Below, piece by piece: positions 1 through 8,173 of a stretch of DNA of 64,000 nucleotides (position 1 is the stretch's first letter; each line of letters starts with the position of its first letter). This stretch comes from a virus. The notes under the pieces were generated by a model. It had not been told where the DNA came from. It ran no database searches and worked only from the letters and a program-made list of their open reading frames with translations. The position numbers were made by a program, and so were the translations under genes. The DNA lies in IMG/VR virus record IMGVR_UViG_3300010334_000034, positions 1-64,000 of that record. One strand, written 5' to 3'.

Positions 1-262
1 ATTGCTCCTCATCACCTAAATAGAAATCATGTAACCCCTTTTTAAAGTCTGAATTGAGCTTGGATTGAATGAGATCTAGAATTGGCTCAATATCTTTATC
101 CGATAAATGTAAAGTAAATTCAGAACAATCATACTTTGACCCATAGTTAAAATTAACTTTTAATTCTACTGCTGGACCATAATAGTTATCAAAAGGTTGA
201 CCAGTAAAGTCAGAAAAATAATTTGCTTCTTCGTGCTGTTTGGGTTTTAGGATCTTCTTCAT
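1..262 (-). CDS. hypothetical protein, 3' part cut by window edge
   Basis: An open frame runs from ATG at 262 through the left edge (87 codons visible, N-terminus MKKILKPKQHEEANYF). The ATG overlaps the TGA of the upstream metallophosphoesterase gene (ATGA), so the two are probably translationally coupled. The visible part is acidic and soluble, with no motif I recognise. Confidence 0.7.
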   Translation of the reverse strand, partial: MKKILKPKQHEEANYFSDFTGQPFDNYYGPAVELKVNFNYGSKYDCSEFTLHLSDKDIEPILDLIQSKLNSDFKKGLHDFYLGDEEQ

Positions 263-1110
263 ATCTTATTATAATCTCCCCAAGCCTGAGAGTCAATAGT
301 CTTCATCATAGCATCAAAGTCTTTCTTTTTAGCTTCGTAGTAAAAGTTCTGCAGATCTGTTTTTAAGGGACCTGCAGAACCATCCTCATGAATTCTAAAG
401 ACCTCTTGAAGACCACAATCAACATTTACATTGATTGAGTATTCATCATCCTTTTCAATATCAATAAGAGGACCTACTGTTGTAGTATTAGGAGTATGAC
501 CATAGACCTGCTTAATAAAAGGAAGAGGAGTAGACTCTCTGAAGTGATCATGCCAGAGAATGCCACCTACTTTGTGAGTACCACCTCTACACCTTCCAGC
601 AGCTCCAAGAATATCTGTATACTCCCGATTCTTATACATCTCTACAGCCTCATCAAGCTTCTTGGTAATAATCTCAGGAGTTGTATCGAGAACAGGGTGT
701 TCAAACCAATAATGGGAAAGCCCAGCATGGGTAAAGAACCAGCCATTCTCGTAATGATACATCTTAATCTTATCCCAATCTTCATTGGTCATAACTCGAT
801 TAATAGCATCATCCTTCTGAAGAGTGTACCCAGAGCAATGATAAAGGTTCTGAAGATTACCCTTACTATCCTTCCTATAGTTTAGGTAGGAATAGTTAAT
901 GTCATGGTTACCCATCAGATGGATTCGATTAGGCTTAGTCAATGACTCTTTAAGCCATCTAGCTGTTTGATCAGCGTCAATAGCAGTATCACCGAAGTCA
1001 TCAAAATAGTCTCCGATAAACACAATAGTATGATCATCGTATTTTGATGCAATGGCTTCAGCTCTAACCCAATGGTTATGAATATCACCTATAACTAAAA
1101 TCTTATTCAT
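259..1110 (-). CDS. calcineurin-like metallophosphoesterase
   Basis: 283 aa. The dinuclear-metal phosphoesterase motifs occur in order: GDIHNH near the N-terminus, GDYFDD (about residue 34), GNHD (about 68), THAGL (about 130) and GHTPN (about 205). This set fits the PPP/Ap4A-hydrolase-like branch, which hydrolyses phosphomonoesters or dinucleoside polyphosphates; the substrate cannot be told here. A TTG two codons upstream could also start, but ATG at 1110 is preferred. The gene follows a 36-aa membrane peptide and overlaps the next gene by ATGA. Confidence 0.88.
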   Translation of the reverse strand: MNKILVIGDIHNHWVRAEAIASKYDDHTIVFIGDYFDDFGDTAIDADQTARWLKESLTKPNRIHLMGNHDINYSYLNYRKDSKGNLQNLYHCSGYTLQKDDAINRVMTNEDWDKIKMYHYENGWFFTHAGLSHYWFEHPVLDTTPEIITKKLDEAVEMYKNREYTDILGAAGRCRGGTHKVGGILWHDHFRESTPLPFIKQVYGHTPNTTTVGPLIDIEKDDEYSINVNVDCGLQEVFRIHEDGSAGPLKTDLQNFYYEAKKKDFDAMMKTIDSQAWGDYNKI

Positions 1111-1112
1111 GT

Positions 1113-1223
1113 TCAAAAATATTCATTAATAAAATATTTAATAATCTTGAATATGCCATACCAGAAAGTAGCACAAATTACAATTGCTCCTAACCAGACT
1201 AATTTTGTTTCTAGTGATTTCAT
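1113..1223 (-). CDS. small single-span membrane protein
   Basis: 36 aa beginning MKSLETKLVW. One hydrophobic stretch (about residues 9-27) is followed by a Lys/Tyr/Phe-rich tail. It sits 1 nt after the next small membrane ORF and directly before the metallophosphoesterase start. Too small for family assignment; supported by tight operon spacing and a good membrane segment. Confidence 0.5.
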   Translation of the reverse strand: MKSLETKLVWLGAIVICATFWYGIFKIIKYFINEYF

Positions 1224-1224
1224 A

Positions 1225-1326
1225 TTATGGATAAATTATAAGAATATATCCCTTGATAGTCAACCACCAAATAAAGGCGACTACAGTCATTAAACTAATA
1301 AGAGCTGGTACAAAAGGATCTTTCAT
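1225..1326 (-). CDS. small membrane protein
   Basis: 33 aa (MKDPFVPALISL...), one predicted transmembrane segment. ATG at 1326 lies one base after the TAA of the upstream gene (TAATATG), the junction used repeatedly in this genome. A longer in-frame reading upstream overlaps the neighbour heavily and is not preferred. Confidence 0.45.
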   Translation of the reverse strand: MKDPFVPALISLMTVVAFIWWLTIKGYILIIYP

Positions 1327-1327
1327 A

Positions 1328-1963
1328 TTAAGCAAGGTTACGAACAATCCAGAGTTGAAGTTTTTGTATATTTTGAGATATCCAATAAAGAGATCTGGAA
1401 ACTCTATTACCCCAAAATATAGACCAATAACCAAAAGTAACACTATTTAAAAATTTCTTCGTCTTTGTCCAAGGATGTCTTTCATGAGCTGCTAAGCTAT
1501 CCTTCCAAGCCTTTTCATTAGCTGCATTTTGTTCAGCTGTATGAATAATCTCAGCACTATCAAGGACAAGATCAGTAAGCTTACCTTTGACAAATGTTGC
1601 TGTAAATTCTAGATCCCATGTATTATTGTCATTGTCTTCTCGATAATAATAAAAATTAACTGTACCTGTATACTCATACTTTTCGTATGTTCTACTTTTC
1701 TCAACAAACTCATAAGGCCAACAAAATTTCTTTTGCTTGCGAATCTTCTTTTCTTCTTCTTCTGTTATTACTCGAACAGTTTCTCCTTCAACCTTTAAAA
1801 TATTAAGAGTACCATTCTTTTTGATAGAATAGGTAGTCATTGTATTATCCAAATCTTTAGTTTGAAAGTCTGCTTTAGACCAATTAGTGTCTGGAAAGGC
1901 CTTCTTAATCTCTTTAGTAAGAGGTAGTTTTCTTTCGCAATATATAGTATCAAACATTCCCAT
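1328..1963 (-). CDS. hypothetical phage protein, MGMFDTIY type
   Basis: 211 aa. The N-terminus MGMFDTIYCERKLPL resembles a common family of small phage proteins of unknown function that begin MGMFDT. The C-terminal 60 residues are basic and aromatic. Function unknown. It heads the leftward cluster of small membrane genes. Confidence 0.75.
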   Translation of the reverse strand: MGMFDTIYCERKLPLTKEIKKAFPDTNWSKADFQTKDLDNTMTTYSIKKNGTLNILKVEGETVRVITEEEEKKIRKQKKFCWPYEFVEKSRTYEKYEYTGTVNFYYYREDNDNNTWDLEFTATFVKGKLTDLVLDSAEIIHTAEQNAANEKAWKDSLAAHERHPWTKTKKFLNSVTFGYWSIFWGNRVSRSLYWISQNIQKLQLWIVRNLA

Positions 1964-2002
1964 TTGTTTATATATTATATTGTTATGCTGGTAATATCAA
2001 CT

Positions 2003-2010
2003 GTAAATAA
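2003..2010 (+). promoter_or_regulatory. T4-type late promoter box
   Basis: GTAAATAA lies 6 nt before the ATG at 2017, matching the late-box pattern seen across the window. Confidence 0.55.
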
Positions 2011-2016
2011 TATATA

Positions 2017-2250
2017 ATGAATTTCAAAACCTTCTTTTATGAAGCAACACATCAGCAAATAGATAAAGCTGTATCATCTGATGATTGGCAAAAATTTAGA
2101 GTATCTTTAAAAGGGTTATCAACTTCTACTAAATTACAAAAATTAAGTAATTGGGTTGTTAAAAAGCATAATTCTAAAAGAGCTAAACTTCAAGCTTCTA
2201 ATTATAGAGGAGCTTTAAGACGTGGTGGGCAATTAAAACCGGAAAAATAA
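2017..2250 (+). CDS. small basic protein with capsid-targeting-like N-terminus
   Basis: 77 aa, strongly basic. Its first ten residues, MNFKTFFYEA, resemble the T4 internal-protein capsid targeting sequence (MKTYQEFIAEA), where prohead protease gp21 cleaves after the Glu. A late-promoter box precedes it. The basic body would suit a DNA-associated internal head protein. Packaging is inference. Confidence 0.7.
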   Translation: MNFKTFFYEATHQQIDKAVSSDDWQKFRVSLKGLSTSTKLQKLSNWVVKKHNSKRAKLQASNYRGALRRGGQLKPEK

Positions 2251-2269
2251 AATGGTAGAGGCGAGGGAA

Positions 2270-2704
2270 TGGAAGCGAGGGGAGTCGAACCCCTGTGTTC
2301 ATACTATTCTATTTATACTTCTACACGCTTAGGTAAATTTAGGATTTGATTGACTAAAGGCTCCTATGGTTTACCGACCTATCTTTTAGAGTCTGCCTAT
2401 ATGTGTGATTAAGGACCACATACCACCCCTTGCACTTATTTTATAAGAATCGCAAGTACTTCTATACCTATTATTATAATAAAAGATTTAATAGGATCCT
2501 CTCTTATTGTTAAGCAGCCATAAGGCAAAGCTCATCTTCATTACTGAAGAGGCTCTCTGCCATATTTGTCACGAATGACTTGACTGACACAACTGCATTG
2601 GTTATTGCCTTTGCATTTAGTTTTTAATCCGTTTTAAAGTAGCCACAGATCAACTACTGCGTGCAATACAAACTTCGAGTATGAGTCGAAACCAGTACGC
2701 CCCC
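2270..2704 (-). ncRNA. ssrA: transfer-messenger RNA (tmRNA)
   Basis: The 5' end GGGGGCGTACTGGTTTCGAC pairs with the 3' end CGCTTCC to form the tRNA-like acceptor stem. The T-arm has GGTTCGACTCCCC, and CCA is not encoded. A resume codon GCA (2614-2612) follows CTAAAT. The tag frame runs 34 codons to TAA at 2512-2510, starting AKAITNAVV and ending DELCLMAA. The hydrophobic -AA end is typical of proteolysis tags, but the tag is far longer than the usual 8-15 residues. tmRNA rescues stalled ribosomes with SmpB; no smpB gene is visible here. Confidence 0.92.
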
Positions 2705-2708
2705 AAAA

Positions 2709-2724
2709 TTATTTATCAAAGATC
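2709..2724 (-). promoter_or_regulatory. 16-bp element upstream of tmRNA, shared with the ncRNA at 29.2 kb
   Basis: AATAGATCTTTGATAA (minus strand) lies just upstream of the tmRNA 5' end, running into ATAAATAA and then TTTT before G1. The same 16 bases lie upstream of the structured RNA at 29.1-29.35 kb. It is probably a promoter element for stable RNAs. Confidence 0.45.
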
Positions 2725-2737
2725 TATTATTAATATA

Positions 2738-2884
2738 CTATCTTTTAAACAAAGATACAACCTTTTCTTTTATTTTTTGAAAGATATTTTTTTTCTTTCT
2801 TAATATAAGTGGTCTTTTAAGAGGAATACCTTCTTCTCCAAAATCTCTATAAGTTCTTTTATGTGTATATTTTATATCTTTCAT
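2738..2884 (-). CDS. small basic hypothetical protein
   Basis: 48 aa (MKDIKYTHKRTYRDFGEE...), Lys/Arg-rich. Its ATG overlaps the TGA of the upstream membrane-protein gene (ATGA), which supports coupled translation. It ends just upstream of the tmRNA 5' region. Function not recognised. Confidence 0.6.
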   Translation of the reverse strand: MKDIKYTHKRTYRDFGEEGIPLKRPLILRKKKNIFQKIKEKVVSLFKR

Positions 2885-3711
2885 AATTGATCTCTGTAAT
2901 GAGCCCCAGTTATTTTTTTAATTATCTTTCTTGTAACCGGCTCTTCTTCATATTCTATATGCTCTACTTTTTTAGGTGGTATAGTTTCTATAAGACTATT
3001 ATAAGCTAAAACCAATGCTACGGCAAGAGGGTCAAACACCAATACAATAGCTAGCGTAAACCACTTTACAACAGTGTCCATATCTACTCCAAAGGTTTTT
3101 GCTACATACTTAAGTGTTCCAATATCTACTTCTTTGGAACCTTCAATCTTTTGATTGATTGAATCTTGACTTGTTTCAAAGAGTTGCGTAGTAAGTTCAT
3201 CAACTCTTTTCCTCGTTGCAGATATTTCTTCTGATGATTTTTTAATATCTTCGTAAATTGGTTTAGCTGCTCTACTTGATAAATCTGGTAATCGTTTTTC
3301 TTGAGCTTTTCTTGCTTCATTTAATGTTTTAATTCTATCATTTAATTGACTTATTTCTAGAGTTAAAAATTCTTTCTTAGAATTTAAAGATTCTTGTTTA
3401 ACATCTGTAAGTTCTACCTTGGTATGGCTCTGTTGATATGCTCCTGTTAAGAAACCAAAAATACCTAATGATGTTATACCCATTAAAACAACAACCGCTA
3501 TAGTTAAATAAAATTTTAAGAGTATTCCGCAAGTGTGCCAATATCTATGCAGAAACGAAGCTGCAACCAACTTTCCAATTTCCAAACTTCCTGCCATGAC
3601 ACAAACTGCCACAAAACGAGCAGCATATAATGTTGCTAATCCTTGAACCGAAAAGAATGCAGCACATCCTGCTACTATTAAAGCTACTATACCAACTAAC
3701 GCTGTAAACAT
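2881..3711 (-). CDS. multi-span membrane protein with coiled coil
   Basis: 276 aa. About three hydrophobic spans lie in residues 1-95, a long charged coiled coil in about 100-190, and one more span at about 215-240, followed by a charged tail. The topology suggests a membrane-anchored scaffold or virion-associated protein; I do not recognise the family. A late-type box (ATAAGTAT) lies 5 nt before the ATG. It overlaps the 48-aa gene downstream by ATGA. Confidence 0.75.
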   Translation of the reverse strand: MFTALVGIVALIVAGCAAFFSVQGLATLYAARFVAVCVMAGSLEIGKLVAASFLHRYWHTCGILLKFYLTIAVVVLMGITSLGIFGFLTGAYQQSHTKVELTDVKQESLNSKKEFLTLEISQLNDRIKTLNEARKAQEKRLPDLSSRAAKPIYEDIKKSSEEISATRKRVDELTTQLFETSQDSINQKIEGSKEVDIGTLKYVAKTFGVDMDTVVKWFTLAIVLVFDPLAVALVLAYNSLIETIPPKKVEHIEYEEEPVTRKIIKKITGAHYRDQL

Positions 3712-3727
3712 ATAGAATACTTATCTT

Positions 3728-3944
3728 TTACGGATTTATAAAGAAGTAATTGATCTTAGATGTGATATTATTAATACTACTATAAGCAGTAAGACTTCCT
3801 GTAGATGTAACAACACTAATTGATGGTATTTTCTTATCATCTGTCACATCAATTGATTGAACAAAGACTTTAGAACTTGTTGTTACATTAACATCAGCCA
3901 CTAAAAGCTACATTACCAGTTCCAAGTAAAGATATTCTTCCCAT
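3728..3944 (-). pseudogene. frameshifted small virion-type gene (or programmed frameshift)
   Basis: ATG at 3944, one base after the TAA of the structural gene upstream, opens MGRISLLGTGNVAFSG and then stops at 3896-3894. A second frame beginning at GTG 3901 continues (V)ADVNVTTSSKVFVQ to TAA at 3730-3728. Joined after ...NVAF, the two halves read as one coherent protein of about 72 aa with virion-like composition. A single-base indel, sequencing error or +1 frameshift near GCTTTTAGTGGC would explain it. Confidence 0.55.
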
Positions 3945-3945
3945 A

Positions 3946-4593
3946 TTAGTTATAAGCTATAAATGTACCAAAAACTGTTTTATTATTACTACTAGCTAGA
4001 ACTGCTACTTCATTAGTATCACCAACTAATCTAAGATCAACGGATGTATTATTATCAATTGGTAAGCCTATTGATTTAGCTGCATTTTTAATATAAATAA
4101 TACCACCTGTATTATTTAAAATTGTTATCTCATTAGCAGGATTTGATGGGAATGTTGTATATGTGGAACCATTAACAGCAGCACTCAATACATCCCAATT
4201 TGTAACTCTACTACCAATATCATAAGTTCTTAATGCACTTGTTGAAGGTTGGATTGAAGCAAAGTTAATACCTTTCTTATCTCCTATGGAAACACTATCG
4301 TGTATCGAATCGAAGTCTTGGGTTAAAACTCTCAAAGCCCCTAATCCTGCACCTACATCTGCCACGTTAGCATGTAATCCACCGGGATCTGCAATATGAA
4401 CATCACCAATGTTTACGTTACCAGCAGTCAAAGAAACACTTAATCCGTCTAGATTAGTAATGTAAGAGGCCTGTGCATAAAGTTCTCTTCGAGCATTGCT
4501 ATCAACTTTGACCCAAGAATTGTTATACCCTACATTAGGGTTTACAGGAACAGAGGATACTTGATTAGTAAAGATATAGTTAGAATTAGACAT
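3946..4593 (-). CDS. putative virion structural protein
   Basis: 215 aa. It is rich in Asn/Ser/Thr/Val with little charge, as in phage beta-structured virion proteins. A C-terminal segment (LPIDNNTSVDLRL...VAVLAS) resembles decoration or fibre-type proteins. A late box (GTAAATAT) lies 6 nt before ATG. The exact role is not recognised. Confidence 0.6.
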   Translation of the reverse strand: MSNSNYIFTNQVSSVPVNPNVGYNNSWVKVDSNARRELYAQASYITNLDGLSVSLTAGNVNIGDVHIADPGGLHANVADVGAGLGALRVLTQDFDSIHDSVSIGDKKGINFASIQPSTSALRTYDIGSRVTNWDVLSAAVNGSTYTTFPSNPANEITILNNTGGIIYIKNAAKSIGLPIDNNTSVDLRLVGDTNEVAVLASSNNKTVFGTFIAYN

Positions 4594-4599
4594 CTAACT

Positions 4600-4607
4600 A
4601 TATTTAC
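4600..4607 (-). promoter_or_regulatory. T4-type late promoter box
   Basis: GTAAATAT on the minus strand, 6 nt before the ATG at 4593. Confidence 0.6.
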
Positions 4608-4609
4608 TC

Positions 4610-4837
4610 TTAAAGGGATTCTAATATGGTTTTAACCTTGCTATCAAAAGACTCTCCTATATGACTATTATACTTGTTAATACGCTTATGAAGCATCTTA
4701 ACCCAACCAATGTTATTAGTTTTTTTGGCTTGTTTAAGATCTTGATAAGCTATTTTTTTCTTAGCTCTCCAAAAGTTTTTTTTATCTGTTTTAGATAACT
4801 TTTTAGGTGCTGTACTTCTATCTGTAAGTTTAGACAT
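4610..4837 (-). CDS. small basic hypothetical protein
   Basis: 75 aa, Lys-rich and helical (MSKLTDRSTAPKKLSK...). A TTG one codon upstream is possible, but ATG at 4837 is preferred. It follows the 118-aa gene with a 9-nt gap. Function unknown. Confidence 0.6.
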   Translation of the reverse strand: MSKLTDRSTAPKKLSKTDKKNFWRAKKKIAYQDLKQAKKTNNIGWVKMLHKRINKYNSHIGESFDSKVKTILESL

Positions 4838-4846
4838 CAAATCTAC

Positions 4847-5203
4847 TTACAACTTACCGCCCGATTTATGCGTAGCTTTATCACCTAAAAGCTGCTGCCA
4901 GGTGTTACGAACATCTTCTCTAAGAGCATCAACAGAAGGTTCTTTGATAGCACCAGTTCTAAATCCTGAACAAGTAACATAATTTAATACACGACGAACC
5001 CTCCAAGGATTTGTCTTATCCTTTTCAAAATATTCTCTCAAGCGACGAACACACTCCGGTCCATGAGCTGCCCACTTACCTTTAAGCCAAAGGCGAAGTT
5101 CTTGCCATTCCGGGTCATCAACTACTTCTTGGATATTAGTAGCTTTAACCTTTTGAGCTAATTGGTGAATACGATCTGTTAGATTTTTTAATTCAGTCTT
5201 CAT
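4847..5203 (-). CDS. hypothetical helical protein
   Basis: 118 aa, mostly charged and helical, with a Trp/Arg-rich middle (LRLWLKGKWAAHGPECVRRL). Its start overlaps the end of the upstream 78-aa gene by 11 nt, so it belongs to the same operon. Not recognised. Confidence 0.65.
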   Translation of the reverse strand: MKTELKNLTDRIHQLAQKVKATNIQEVVDDPEWQELRLWLKGKWAAHGPECVRRLREYFEKDKTNPWRVRRVLNYVTCSGFRTGAIKEPSVDALREDVRNTWQQLLGDKATHKSGGKL

Positions 5204-5429
5204 ATCTTATTTTTTTAATATTACGCGATTCAAACGCGGAACGGCACTCTAATTCTTTTATTTTTTCTTCTAGATAATCCAAATCATCTTTATCATATTC
5301 TCCAACCATATAACCTTCAATATGAGAGGTTGCTTTTATTCTTTTTATAATGTGTCTAATCTCTGTTACTTCTTTACTCAACCAACCAATAACTTCATTA
5401 CTCAATTGTAACTTTTCTCTTTTATTCAT
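5193..5429 (-). CDS. hypothetical protein, coiled-coil
   Basis: 78 aa, charged and probably helical throughout. It overlaps both neighbours (8 nt upstream, 11 nt downstream), which is operon-like. Function unknown. Confidence 0.65.
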   Translation of the reverse strand: MNKREKLQLSNEVIGWLSKEVTEIRHIIKRIKATSHIEGYMVGEYDKDDLDYLEEKIKELECRSAFESRNIKKIRYED

Positions 5430-5628
5430 TTTTAAGAGCTACTACTAACTCTTTCCAAGAAGCAAATTTTTCTATAGGTTCTGGTATCTCCCAACCAAAA
5501 AACCAAAATTTACCTTTGCGATATTGTGCTACTTCGTTGTGAGAATTGCCAAAATCATCTTTATCTTTACCAGTAACTAGATAAAGATATTCTTCTTTTA
5601 ATTCTGGATTATTATTTGAGTCTGACAT
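5422..5628 (-). CDS. hypothetical small protein
   Basis: 68 aa, acidic N-terminus (MSDSNNNPELKEEY), then an aromatic segment (KGKFWFFGWEIPEP). Its start overlaps the end of the GMP-reductase-like gene by 17 nt. Not recognised. Confidence 0.65.
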   Translation of the reverse strand: MSDSNNNPELKEEYLYLVTGKDKDDFGNSHNEVAQYRKGKFWFFGWEIPEPIEKFASWKELVVALKNE

Positions 5629-6553
5629 ATTTTACGTGTTGAAAACATCTTAAATCCCATCCACCAGCATAGCTAATAGAACTTTGTAAAGCTTGATGAA
5701 TTTCGTTTAATCTTTCTTCTAAACTTATTCCCGCATCTTCAATTTGCAAATCAAAACCTTCTACATGAAGATTCTTACCCTTTGCTACAGCGGAAGCATT
5801 TCCAAAATATCTTTTCTTACCATTAATCTCTGGTGCTGGTGAATCGGAACAAGCGGCAAACATTCCACCACTCATAACCATAGTAGCACCGGCAACTAAA
5901 GATTTAGCTATATCCCCATAATACTTGGCTCCGCCGTCTGCAACAATAGGTTTCTTTGCTACTGATGCACATTCTTGAATACAAGAAAATGAAGGTACAT
6001 GAAATCCGGTTTGATATTTTGTCGAACAAGCACTTCCAGTACCAATTAAACATTTAGTAGCATCTGCTCCCCATTGCTCTAACTCTTCTGTTGCTTCGGG
6101 AGATGATGTATTACCAGCAATAATAAAAGTATTTGGGAATAAAGTTTTAACATCTTCAATACGTTCTGCCACTTTAATATGATGTCCATGAGCTACATCA
6201 ATTGTTATAAAATCAATTCTACATCCATCATTTTTTAAAATTTCTAATTCGGCTAAACTCTCTTCATTAACTCCAGTAGAAATACTAATAGTCTTCCAAT
6301 TCTCTGTATTAGCATTTCTTACAAAAGGCACTGTAGCACTATTGAAACGATGCATAACATAAAAGTATTCATTTTCAGAAAGCCACTTTGACCATTCTTC
6401 ATTAATCACTGCCTTCATATTAGAAGGAACAATAGGAAGCTTGAATTTGTGATTTCCAAACGTTAATGATGTATCAGCTCCACTTCTACTTTTTAATTCA
6501 GAATATTGAGGAACGAGATATATATCGTCGTAATACAAAGATATGTCTTTCAT
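5612..6553 (-). CDS. GMP reductase / IMP dehydrogenase-family enzyme
   Basis: 313 aa, a TIM-barrel of the IMPDH/GMPR family, close to the length of GMP reductase. Visible motifs are YDDIYLVPQYSELKSRS at the N-terminus, IDVAHGH, AGNTSSPEATEEL, the active-site loop IGTGSACSTK with its candidate catalytic Cys, and the phosphate-binding KPIVADGGAKYYGDIAK and MSGGMFA. No CBS domains are present, which favours GMP reductase (GMP + NADPH to IMP + NH3) over IMPDH. In a phage it would rebalance purine pools during DNA synthesis. Substrate direction is inferred. Confidence 0.85.
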   Translation of the reverse strand: MKDISLYYDDIYLVPQYSELKSRSGADTSLTFGNHKFKLPIVPSNMKAVINEEWSKWLSENEYFYVMHRFNSATVPFVRNANTENWKTISISTGVNEESLAELEILKNDGCRIDFITIDVAHGHHIKVAERIEDVKTLFPNTFIIAGNTSSPEATEELEQWGADATKCLIGTGSACSTKYQTGFHVPSFSCIQECASVAKKPIVADGGAKYYGDIAKSLVAGATMVMSGGMFAACSDSPAPEINGKKRYFGNASAVAKGKNLHVEGFDLQIEDAGISLEERLNEIHQALQSSISYAGGWDLRCFQHVKYVRLK

Positions 6554-6561
6554 AATTAAGA

Positions 6562-6774
6562 TTAAATCTTAACTACTTCTTTAACATTTATCAACTCAAA
6601 AAGTCCAGGTTCATTACCAAATTTTACAACCTTGGCAATATATCTTTTACCATCAAAATTAAATTTAATAATATCCCCTTCTTCTATACCCGTCTCTGGA
6701 CCCTTTTTCCATTCCTCGGTATCTACATAAAACCTATCACCTTCTTTGGTGACATAATCATCCACTTTAAACAT
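6562..6774 (-). CDS. small SH3-like hypothetical protein
   Basis: 70 aa with beta-rich alternation and a KOW/SH3-like look (EGDIIKFNFDGKRYIAKVV). It sits just upstream of the GMP-reductase-like gene with an 8-nt gap. The fold call is only a guess from composition. Confidence 0.6.
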   Translation of the reverse strand: MFKVDDYVTKEGDRFYVDTEEWKKGPETGIEEGDIIKFNFDGKRYIAKVVKFGNEPGLFELINVKEVVKI

Positions 6775-6776
6775 GA

Positions 6777-6983
6777 TTAAAAATCTTTAAAAATTTTAGA
6801 TAACAATCTTGAACCCCAATGAACTGATGCACAATAAGAAGTAACACCCAAAACTGATCCTAATGATATACCAAGTAATATGAAAGCAAAACTATTGGAT
6901 CCTTCAGTTACTTCATAAATTAAAGCACTGGAAAATAAAACAATTAAAATTAGGGCTGTGATATATTTTGCCTTAATAATCAT
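6777..6983 (-). CDS. small two-span membrane protein
   Basis: 68 aa with two hydrophobic segments (about residues 7-24 and 33-50). A late-type box GTAAATAG lies 5 nt before ATG. Function unknown. Confidence 0.6.
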   Translation of the reverse strand: MIIKAKYITALILIVLFSSALIYEVTEGSNSFAFILLGISLGSVLGVTSYCASVHWGSRLLSKIFKDF

Positions 6984-7076
6984 TTTTACTATTTACCACT
7001 GAAAGGGTGTATTTGATAAAATCATCTTTAATTAAAATAAAAGATTTTTGGAGGGAATGCAATAAGTAATTTGATA

Positions 7077-7778
7077 ATGCCTTCAGAATTAAATCCAAGA
7101 GTTTGGGATAGTGAAAGAAAACTACATCCAGACATTAAAAAAGCTTTGTTATCCATATCAAAAGAATTCTTAGATGATGTGGTTGCTCCTATAACTATAA
7201 AGCACATTATTCTCACTGGTTCACTTTGCACCTATCAATGGAGACCCGAAAGTGATTGGGATCTTCATATTATTGCAGACCCAAAAGAAGATACCTGTAA
7301 AGAAACTGTTTTAGATTATTTCAGAGTAAAGAGTAAGGATTTTAATGATTCACATGATATAACAATAAAAGGATATAAGGTAGAAGTAAATTTAAAAGAT
7401 TTAGAAGCTGAATATCAAGGTAAAGGAATCTATGATTTAATTAAAGATGTGTGGTTAGTAGTACCACAAGAACCTACAAACTCTTTAAATGACCCAGAGG
7501 TTTTAACTCTAGCTCATGAATTTCAAAATAGAATAGATGACATGGTTGTTCAAAAAGCTCCTTTAAAAGAGTTTAAAGCTTTAAGAGACGAATTAAAACA
7601 ATTGAGAACTACGAGTTTAGCAGAGGGAGGAGAATATTCTATAGGTAACTTAGTTTTCAAGACTTTACGCTACAGTGGTCATTTACAAAAAATAGCTGAT
7701 TATCGCAAATCTTTATTTGATAAAGAATTATCCTTAGAAACCTTTAAAAAGTTTTTTGAAACAGAAATATCCATCTAA
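7077..7778 (+). CDS. nucleotidyltransferase-like protein
   Basis: 233 aa. Residues about 45-65 read LTGSLCTYQWRPESDWDLHI, which fits the DNA-polymerase-beta superfamily signature (GS, then Asp-x-Asp-type residues: SDWDLH). Such proteins transfer NMP to a small molecule, RNA or protein; the target is unknown. The C-terminal half is helical. ATG at 7077 is preferred over a TTG two codons upstream. A late-type box ATAAGTAA precedes it, and a GGAGGG lies too far upstream to act on this start. Confidence 0.75.
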   Translation: MPSELNPRVWDSERKLHPDIKKALLSISKEFLDDVVAPITIKHIILTGSLCTYQWRPESDWDLHIIADPKEDTCKETVLDYFRVKSKDFNDSHDITIKGYKVEVNLKDLEAEYQGKGIYDLIKDVWLVVPQEPTNSLNDPEVLTLAHEFQNRIDDMVVQKAPLKEFKALRDELKQLRTTSLAEGGEYSIGNLVFKTLRYSGHLQKIADYRKSLFDKELSLETFKKFFETEISI

Positions 7779-7807
7779 TACTCTCCTTTTACCCCCTAAG
7801 TATTAGT

Positions 7808-7894
7808 ATGAGTCCAGAGCTTTATTTCTTCTTTAAACTTGTATTTGGAGGCCTTATTTTAACGGCTTTATTTCTGAATAGTATTGAGAAATAA
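7808..7894 (+). CDS. 28-residue membrane peptide
   Basis: MSPELYFFFKLVFGG... with one transmembrane stretch. A late-type box CTAAGTAT ends 4 nt before the ATG, exactly as in longer late genes here, which is the main support. Confidence 0.45.
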   Translation: MSPELYFFFKLVFGGLILTALFLNSIEK

Positions 7895-7897
7895 AAT

Positions 7898-8128
7898 TTA
7901 TTGGGTAGCCGCAACTAATAATAAGAGCTTGTAATAGTCTTGTGGACAATTTACATCATCTGATAAAACTTCAGCTAATACGTCTTCTTGATATCCTTCT
8001 TTAAGGACGTGTTTTAAATGTAATAAAAGCTCTTTATCTTTCGGATCGCGATGATGTACTATGCGAAAATCTTCTAGCAACGCTAGGTTTGTTGAATCTA
8101 TTAAATCTTGAGTATCTTTAAGTGTCAT
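7898..8128 (-). CDS. hypothetical helical protein
   Basis: 76 aa, helical and acidic, ending DYYKLLLLVAATQ. The ending and overall layout resemble the 83-aa protein at 20394-20645 (DDPEYKALLLIAG), so the two may be distant paralogs. Function unknown. Confidence 0.6.
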   Translation of the reverse strand: MTLKDTQDLIDSTNLALLEDFRIVHHRDPKDKELLLHLKHVLKEGYQEDVLAEVLSDDVNCPQDYYKLLLLVAATQ

Positions 8129-8173
8129 AACTTATTTGCTATTATTTACGCGTAATTGGTCCCAAATTAAAGT

